A stretch of 64,000 nt of DNA from Tremella fuciformis (Eukaryota; Basidiomycota; Tremellomycetes; Tremellales; Tremellaceae): NCBI GenBank assembly GCA_032768795.1, contig CP136490.1, positions 7,130,001-7,194,000 on the forward strand, written 5' to 3'. Of the stretch, positions 58,101 to 64,000 are shown piece after piece. Numbering within the stretch: position 1 is the stretch's first letter; every line of letters starts with the position of its first letter. The position numbers were made by a program, and so were the translations under genes. The notes below the pieces were generated by a model, which saw only the letters and a program-made list of their open reading frames with translations, was not told where the DNA came from and searched no databases.

Positions 58101-58177
58101 TCGTCCCGCCCACCAGTCCAACGCGATACAGTCTCAGTCTGCCCGATGCGAGTCCGAAGAAGACCGCGGCTGTGTAG
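55112..58177 (+). CDS. Forkhead (winged-helix) transcription factor, Fkh/Hcm1-like
   Basis: This DNA-binding regulator is about 1,000 aa. The forkhead domain lies near residues 458-560: RPGPSFACIIGQAILKSA, GGLSLEHIYRYVETAYPFFK, then GDGAWRNSVRHNLSIHKMFK, with the recognition helix NSVRHNLS intact, and GKGGIWVIEETEKCHW. Both flanks are long disordered regions rich in Pro, Ser, Gln and His. The open frame begins at 55112 without an ATG; the first in-frame ATG is at 55196. A likely acceptor (CGTCGCAG, ending 55105) suggests that a 5' exon lies upstream. A probable 57-base intron (55820-55876, GTAAGT..ATATCAG) is a multiple of three and has no stop, so the reading frame stays open through it. No FHA domain is seen, which favours Hcm1/Fkh-like rather than Fkh1/2 of budding yeast. 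The clustered MCB sites upstream suggest G1/S expression. Confidence 0.85.
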   Translation: MNGGLTSRSRSVTNSPTPDAGFQVFSPDMQVEAAFSHYGGEHTHEMAKGRMALPMPGQHVNVVTIGEPSSRPLSAVTMTSSSHTADEEEEGDFVIDYSESYQGQTFPDANIDPNSSQWAIQEQIDSSHAISQENHRRGVPPGARPPLLHSQSLQIAPQRPQPVRYGSFPGPARSASPHLIAGDVFAAPGLTGSPVRRSQSAFGMQPPPPTMNGANGGAHMRQTHEAGFTQSQAHDLVSSVSSPETTSEVVLILYQFYNPGRHASINNLPQQPVAGHQSQLGHIGQQAQGISPMRALGPPPQQSMRFSPDRPDGDLMITPDQKTGYHTAVHSSATSSTATSASSVQSSGFSSASSYDPNPNRRKRVELSEDETDSPTRPPAALTAKRLDLRPNAVAGPSTHRSHIAPHPQANASLRPQRPMAKPPMPPPASIRAAPKPMQCAEDPGVEGVPPGERSMERPGPSFACIIGQAILKSAAGGLSLEHIYRYVETAYPFFKSGDGAWRNSVRHNLSIHKMFKTIARTERHPAGKGGIWVIEETEKCHWPAEDKFIKNFPPTHAHHATCLQTLHEQRKEADAIAKAKADGVEYVPKKGKKGRKLGHGGSSSAIKDEDGGMEMMRSSSAMSETHHLQLQRPLPTYPPMGQPHFYHIPPGPRAMHPPPHAHYMEHPANAYHMMPQDMDDEGEFLPELEHQVFVERSMPPPPLVMSRDDALARNGMLNPSRLEKTLSSSSISSHSVGEKRPAPIEDDFFGSGASASKKVRMAVSDPREPVVVQMPIPQEPVPSDEVDDEFVTPEREKHATKAHFPSSAFKTPALVNTSSSPGSSPMPPTITRNPHLPSSLSSGWSADDIVTIANGGDAKPMLESAFDLKPTPFAAATAADKKKRLGMMMEDDYPSAHAHTVFPKTPVSRSSAGVHVGVGAGAGGSGITPGRALKSPRQFATPMYVRSPAREPGSISAMMSTPLWEIGGCLQRLGDGGGSPTTIKSVGVGARSPGLIVPPTSPTRYSLSLPDASPKKTAAV

Positions 58178-58565
58178 TCTGTCCGTCTCTAGCCTTATGA
58201 ACATACATTTTGTACTTTGCCCCCCTTTTATGTTTTGTTGTGTTACTTACGTAGATCCTTGACGGCCGCGTGACGATGTATCTCCTGCGATCATGCTCTG
58301 TTCCGTGCGCAGCGAAAACGTGCCTGCTGCTAGTGCACATGCTCGACACCTTGCATGCAGAATGTTCAGGCAAAGTACAACGAAGACGGAGACGATTCAA
58401 AGCAGGAGCTTATAGCTCAGAGGCGGAGGAGGGATCACTGGGTATCGGATACAAGGTGTCAGGTGGCTGGTAGCACTCAGTCTATGTGAAAAGTACAGAT
58501 TGGGGGTTCACGTCGCGGCGGGAGGAGGGGAGTCAAAGGTGGTCTATGGCGCTCGACAAGGCGGT

Positions 58566-61223
58566 CTATGCCAGTGAGCTCTGCGGCAACTCGCCCTCAA
58601 ACTGCGGATCAGCATGTGTCACCGTCCCACAGGATGGAAGGCTGACAGCTTCTTTGGCCTTCTCGCTGTGGTTCTGACCCACTTCCCGATCGATTTGGTG
58701 GCAGATGAACAAGGCATCGGCACTGGTCGTCAGACAAGTCAGAGACGGTACCTTGGAAGCAACTGACGTGTCTCCCAAGACGGCAGCGCCGGCTCTGATG
58801 GCCAAGAAAGGTACTCCGCCACACAGCAAAGCGGCGAATGGCGCGTAGTTGGGGTTGCCGACCGAGTGTGCCATGTAGAGATAGCCGGCGGTGGCCGTGA
58901 AGAGGCCCATGGCCGTCGAGCTAAGAGTGAGGAGCAGCTTGATGAGAGTGTCTGTCAATCAGCGATGATAAACCACCGGTGGGTACAAGCTGACAATCGA
59001 GGAATCTGCCGCCTTTCCGTCGGCCGGCAAGTCCGACAGCGCGTCGAGCACTTGGCCAGAAAGCCTCGCCAGTGATACCGACATAAACCAAGGCATATCC
59101 ATTGAGCTGATCTAGGACGCCAGCGATGATAGCAAACAGAGGAGTAAGCTTGGACAGGAAGACCAGGGGTGCTGGAAGGAGATTCGATTTCGGCGATGTC
59201 AAGCGGCGAAGCTCAGCAGCGGAACGCCCCACGACCCGTACGATGGCGACGATGCCGGCGCCCAGACATATGCTGCCAAGAGAGGTTCCCGTAGCTCGGT
59301 GTACCGCAGCCGTTGTGATCTCGAGCGGTGGCGGGTGAGAGGGTTCGTCGCTGATGTTCAGCAAAGCACATGACAACTGCAATTGACTCACCGGTGGAAG
59401 TACCATTCACCGACCACGCCAGCGACGGCCACACGTCCAATACCCCGGATGACGCTCCATGTCCACATCCACACCAAAGTGACGAGAAAGATGAGCCATC
59501 CGGCGTAGGGCCGAATGTGAAACACCCAAGTGTTCTCGCGTCTGATGGTCAGCGAAGTCAAGGTGTATCGGCCAGACTAACGGATGACGCCAGTAGCCAA
59601 TCATGCCGAGTCGAATGAGCATGGTAAGGAAAGGGATCGATGTCACAGCGAATACACCGAGTAGGACGGGTGTCAACAGGAGAAGGGGAGTATGAGTCAA
59701 CAACAAGTGGGTGGACAGCTACTTGGTCAACCTGGATATGTGTGGCATGGATAGACTGACTTCGACGACAGACGCTGTCCTAGCCAGTCTCTTCCGACGC
59801 AACCACATCATTCGGCCAAAGCAGCCAGCAAGCAGCCACAGAAGCGCGGTGCCTATCCGAAGCCCCGTGGTGCTCCACCACCTGCCTCCCGAGTCGGCTC
59901 CGGCATCCACTGATTCGAAGCTCGCCCCAAGTGTCCACCATCCGCAGACGAAAAGCGAAAAGGGGATCGCAATAGCCGTTGTGAGTAGGACTGGTCGAAC
60001 GGTTTTCTGGAGAAGCAGAAGGAAAGCCGGCGGAAGAACGAGAGTGGGGATGAGGAGAACCAGAAGCAGTGGTAGGAGGGGAATGATGGAAGGGGCGGAG
60101 CGGCTAGGCGCGTTTGGTGGAGGCTGCAGGATCAGCTTCGGTTACACATACGATGAAGCGATCTTACATCTGTTGATCCCCACACAAAGATAAGTCCGAT
60201 AAGCACCCCGATGAGACTAGTGAGCCAAAGCGCCAGATAAGGAGAGTCTGCACGTCAGGCAAGTCAAACGAGCTGACAGAGCAGACCTACCCTTATATTT
60301 GCGCAGACCCTCGCGCTCCCAATGACCGAATCGTCCGTGGTAGACTTGCAATCTGACCGGCACCTTCATCCCGCCTGTACGCTGCTGATCCAGCTCGTCC
60401 GGTCCGAGCAGAGGCTCCTCGAGAGTGTTGACGGCGACTGCTTGCTGCCCGTTGTTCGCTTTGAACAATTCAGAAGGGGACAAGTTGTAGCCATCGATCT
60501 CATCCATGTCGCCAATGTCGGAATTGGCCGCGGACTCATCACTCTCGTCCTCGTCCTCGCTAGATGAAGAAGGGGGAAAGACGCTCTGATGCGCCAGCCA
60601 GCCCCGTTTGGCGCGCTCCGACAGGGGTTTGTGCTGCTGTAGAGGCGGTGGTGGCCGCAGCAGGGACCGCCGGACGGTGGCAACTTCGTCTATCCCCATC
60701 TCTGGTTCGTCTTCGGAGCTCGTCTCGTATGGGTTGGGCACACTGGGTCTTTGCTTTGATTTGCCTTTAGTTCGTGTGGTGCTATGTGAACCGCGGGACA
60801 ATTCTTGGGGCATTTCGGGCGGTCCGTCGAATAGAAGGCCCATGCCGTTAGTGCTTTCTTCGAGGTCGGGCAACGCATCAATGCCCGGACCTGGAAAGGG
60901 TGGTGTCCTGGCGGGCGAGGTGGACGGGGACCGAGACGCACCGCGAAGATGGGGGTGTGAGGTGGATGCAGTCGGCGAAGTCATGAATGGGTCGCGTGAT
61001 GGTGACGATGAGGCGTCGCGGAATATCTGGTCATCAGTACGCCGCGTGTATGGGTGGCGCGAGGGGAAGACGCGATGACATGTGTCCAGAATGCATGAGT
61101 GAAAGACGAGGGACCCACCTGACTACCGGCACCCATTCCTCGACCTCTTGGCGGTGATGCTCCGCCGGACAGGAATCGACTGGCGTACGCCGAGAAGGCG
61201 GATGGGCCAGGCTGGCTGGACAT
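58566..61223 (-). CDS. Choline-transporter-like (CTL/PNS1) membrane protein
   Basis: The N-terminal 250 residues are cytosolic and disordered (MSSQPGPSAF start; after a roughly 90-base intron IFRDASSSPSRDP), with acidic Ser runs. Then come many hydrophobic segments: LALWLTSLIGVLIGLIFVWG, IIPLLPLLLVLLIPTLVLP, LRIGTALLWLLAGCFG, LLLLTPVLLGVFAVTSIPFL and AGWLIFLVTLVWMWTWSV among others, about ten in all. The conserved C-terminal block is LFAIIAGVLDQLNGYALVYV, PNYAPFAALLCGGVPFLAIR and ALFICHQIDREVG, matching the CTL family end (the DAxFxC..D.E block). CTL proteins move choline or ethanolamine or have unknown substrates; yeast Pns1 is not proven to carry choline. At least seven introns. It converges with the forkhead gene. 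Confidence 0.8.
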
Positions 61224-62334
61224 TGTCGCACTGTCCCCGGGGTTGTCAATGACTAGTCCAGAGGCTGTCAGGTGTCGCGATGTGTGATCAGGCGCAATGC
61301 GAAAAGGTCGCAGTGGTGTCGTATTGACGAGCGGCGCGAGGGGACGAAAAGGTCAAAAGAGATAAGGCGTGATCGCGATGATTCTTGACTGATCGAGGAC
61401 AATGGCGTGCGTTGGGCAGTGTCGGCGTCGAGCCGGTGCTTGCTCACATCGATACGTGCCGAGTCGAGGATGAGATGTGGATGAGAATGTGTTTAGAAAG
61501 ACGACGAATGGATGGGTGGTGAGACAAGGGAGTTGGCTATGAGCAACTAGGTCATCGTCAGCCGGAGCGAGTCGGCGGCAAGCACAGCCAGGCGCGCACG
61601 CATGCCTGTCGAGAGAATTGGCCACCCAAGCGTCCTCTTTATGGGTGACGTGAGTCAAGTGACGCGCCTAATCCCCGGTAGGGCTGATAACCGCCCAAAA
61701 GGGCAACTCGCAAATGCCACGTTGTGGCGGCGAGGCGTGGACGCGTCTCGTGATGTTGTCTTCGAGCTCGCAAGAGTAGCAACGATCGCGGGGCACACTA
61801 GCTCGCATACCAGCAAGAAGGGAGATCAGCGATAATACCAGAGCAACCAGACTGTGTATTGGTGGGGCCCGTTGCCGCACAGACAGGAGCAGAGTGGCCT
61901 CATCTGCAAGCCCTCCGCTTCTCCACTCAACCTGTCATCTCATAACCTCTGCAGCTCTCTCTGACACGACTGTCAGTCTTCGGTGCACAGCGCTGTCGCA
62001 TTGTAACTCCTCGTGAGCGGCCGAAAGATGCATGGTGCCGCGGTGATACGTAGCTCAGACGCAATTGTTGACCACCTGATGCGATCAGGTCCGGAAAGAA
62101 CGGATCAGGCACGCGGCAAAGGTCCAGGTGAGCGGCAAAAAAAACGTCATGTAGTTCCAGGCGACGCTCGGTCCTCCTCCACCCTCCTCCACCATGCATG
62201 GTCCACCACTTCCCGGCCTTTGACCACACCTGCTTGGTAACAATAGCCACAGCACCTCCACTGCTGAGTCCTTCAAAAGCATCTCCCATTCCACTGACAT
62301 CGCTCGTCAATCGAGTCTACGACCAGAGATCGCC
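61224..62334. other. Divergent intergenic region between CTL and HSP31 genes
   Basis: About 1.1 kb with one ACGCGT at 61741-61746 and an A-rich run near 62138. No gene or clear heat-shock element was identified. Confidence 0.4.
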
Positions 62335-63167
62335 ATGTCCAAGCCATCCGTCCTGTTCATCTTCACGTCTGCGGACAAGCTCCTCAACGGACACGTACGC
62401 CCCACTCCAGGCGCCCTGATCTCATGCTAATTCACAGCCGACTGGCTGGTACCTACCCGAAGCCGCCCACCCCTACTACGTCCTTACGCCGGACGTCGCC
62501 GTCGATGCCGCTTCGCCCAAAGGTGGCAAGCCGCCGGTGGACCAGTCTTCCGTTGAGAGCTTCACGGACAAGGAGTCGGTCGACTTTGTGAAGAATGATC
62601 CCAAGGCGATCGAGTTCTGGAGTAACACGAAGAAGATCTCAGAGGTCAAGGCTACCGACTACGATGCGATCTTTGTGGTGGGAGGGCACGGACCCATGAT
62701 CGACCTTTGGCAGGACAAGGACTTGATCAAGTTGACCGAGGAGGTGTGTCTTCTGTACAGACGATGTCAAGAGAAAGCTGATGGGCAGTTCTACGCTGCC
62801 AAGAAGCCCGTCGCTGCGGTGTGTCACGGCCCTGCGGCCTTTGTACAAGTCAAGACGCCCGCCGGAGACTCGATCTACAAGGGCGCCACTGTGACAGCAT
62901 TTGGGAATGCCGAAGAGGAGCAGACGCCATTCGCCAAGTACCCCGACATTCTCCCTTGGTCGCTCGAGGACAAGATACGCGAGCTGTCAGAGGGCGGATT
63001 CGAGCCGGCGGAGCCCTTTCAGAGCAAGGTGCACTGGAGCAAGGGCGTCTTGACGGGTGGGTTTATCCATGAGGGTGACACGACAAGGTGCTGACCAGGC
63101 AGGCCAGAACCCCGCTTCTGCCGCCGATCTCGGCAAGAAGCTCAAGGAGATCCTTCTGGGCGCTTAA
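62335..63167 (+). CDS. HSP31/DJ-1 family glyoxalase III-type protein
   Basis: Exons 62335-62394, 62438-62743, 62789-63056 and 63103-63167 give 232 aa, the usual length for fungal Hsp31. Family members turn methylglyoxal into D-lactate without glutathione and act in stress defence. The catalytic triad is visible: Glu in GWYLPEAAHPY, the nucleophile Cys in VAAVCHGPAAF and its neighbouring His. Other conserved parts are YDAIFVVGGHGPMIDLWQD, ATVTAFGNAEEEQTPFAKYP and PWSLEDKIRELSEGGF. There is no signal peptide, so a cytosolic protein is expected. The gene converges with the metaxin-like gene, 69 bases apart. Confidence 0.93.
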
Positions 63168-63236
63168 GCAATGTCGACGAAAGAGAGGAATACGGCTATG
63201 CGAGTCGGAAGGAGAAGCAGCACAGACCATATGCAT

Positions 63237-64000
63237 TTATCGTACATTTCGCCCCGCCCTCTCGAGGACACGGTCGACATAGTCGCCCAGCTCCTCGTGC
63301 TGCTCGAGACTCTGTGTTAGTCTCTGACTCGGATCGAGGCTGTAGATGGGGTACAAATACCCCACGATCAACGCATCGAGCGGCGTGGGCTCGCTGCTTG
63401 TCAGCCAGCATACAGTTTCAGGTGGAAGAACTGACGCAGCGCCTAAAGCCCATCCCCTCCCACTCAGCAGGACAGCTAGCGCCTCGATGGCTCCTGCACC
63501 CTTGCTTATCACTTCTTCTACGTCTACCTCGCGCGTATCACCAGTGAAAGCTGCGGGCAAGGGCGTGGTCACACCAGCTAAGAGTGGAGGGGGAGTGGGG
63601 AATGACAGATGCCAGCTTTCCGGCCGAGTGGGAAGCGAGGCGAGGTATGCGCGATGCAGTGGACCTAGTACGAGTTGTGCGATGGCTAACGCTTGGTCGT
63701 ACGCCTCCTGCGAGAGCATTCCCTGCAGCCTCTTCGTCAACTTCACTCTCCATGCTCATTTTAGCTTACTCTTTCTGCTTCCCCTTCATGGGGTACTTCT
63801 GATCGACCCATCCTCGAATCTCGTCCGTGGATAGCAGACGCCCCTCTGCAGGGAGGTGCAGCGCAGGTAGTGTCCCTTTCGGTGCCGCAGCCTCGTTGTA
63901 CCATGACCGGAAGCTCACGTCCACCTCAGAGCCTCGAAGGAGGAGCAAGAGCTGGGCACGGAGAGAAGCAGGTGAACTTGATGTCCATGGACGGTAGTGC
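63237..64000 (-). CDS. Metaxin/Sam35-Sam37-like mitochondrial outer-membrane protein (5' end outside window)
   Basis: This is a partial gene; the start lies beyond 64000. The visible N-terminal part is a thioredoxin/GST-like segment: SSSPASLRAQLLLLLRGSEV, then GTLPALHLPAEGRLLSTDEI. The C-terminal GST-like helices include LSQEAYDQALAIAQLVLGPL and the family block EPTPLDALIVGYLYPIYSLD. Metaxin-like proteins belong to the SAM complex that inserts beta-barrel proteins. An intron of about 48 bases (donor GTACCCC, acceptor ATGGAG) joins WVDQK to VKLTKRLQGM. A shorter 22-base intron would also fit the frame but is below normal size. Whether it is Sam35 or Sam37 cannot be decided here. Confidence 0.7.

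Noticed and set aside
63740..63775. 22-base intron in the metaxin-like gene
   Set aside because: Too short for splicing; a 48-base intron with a donor a little upstream preserves the frame.
1..64000. tRNA genes, rRNA, CRISPR arrays or transposon ends
   Set aside because: No A-box/B-box pair with a foldable cloverleaf, no spaced repeat array and no transposase or reverse-transcriptase motif was found by eye. A tRNA scan and RepeatMasker run would settle this.

Overview
The window is nuclear DNA of a basidiomycete yeast, most likely a member of the Tremellomycetes. Almost every conserved gene is split by many introns of about 37-60 bases with GT..AG ends, and many of these carry a CTGAC-like branch site close to the acceptor. 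Base composition is moderately GC-rich. The gene set includes a GT90 enzyme of the CAP10 type and a BIM1-like copper-site protein, both well known from Cryptococcus and its relatives. No rRNA, tRNA, transposon or CRISPR array could be recognised.

Layout. 1-8.1 kb is housekeeping: the 3' part of YKT6 (SNARE), EME1 (junction-endonuclease partner), RPA34-like Pol I subunit, a Gyp5-like TBC RabGAP and TAF9. 8.1-14.1 kb is gene-poor and holds a poly-G tract and three intronless minus-strand genes of unknown function. 14.1-18.3 kb holds a GPI-anchored BIM1-like/X325 protein, a phosphoglycerate-mutase-family protein and mitochondrial release factor 1. 18.7-22.5 kb is a tandem pair of secreted fasciclin (FAS1) proteins separated by a GT microsatellite. 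22.8-35.3 kb holds a DUF4211 nuclear protein, a CAP10-like glycosyltransferase, a WD40 protein, an unknown gene, a GH1 beta-glucosidase and a RecJ-like DHH phosphoesterase. After about 1.9 kb without a recognisable gene, 37.2-47.1 kb is a cluster of five paralogous SAM-dependent methyltransferases. 47.6-64 kb returns to housekeeping: POL3 (DNA polymerase delta), ASNSD1-like, a forkhead factor with a long leader, a choline-transporter-like membrane protein, an HSP31/DJ-1 protein and a metaxin-like protein running off the end.

How things fit together. Cell-surface and secretion functions are concentrated in the middle (BIM1-like, two FAS1 proteins, GT90, GH1). DNA-replication and repair genes (EME1, POL3, RecJ-like) and the forkhead gene are spread through the window; several have ACGCGT (MCB) sites upstream, which suggests G1/S control. 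The two least explained parts are the methyltransferase cluster (same fold and same N- and C-terminal signatures, divergent N-terminal tails, both orientations) and the block of three intronless orphan genes. I regard these as the best candidates for undescribed biology.

Limits. Exon boundaries were set by eye from splice signals and family conservation. Some 5' ends (forkhead, the orphan genes) and some 3' ends (GH1) are uncertain.
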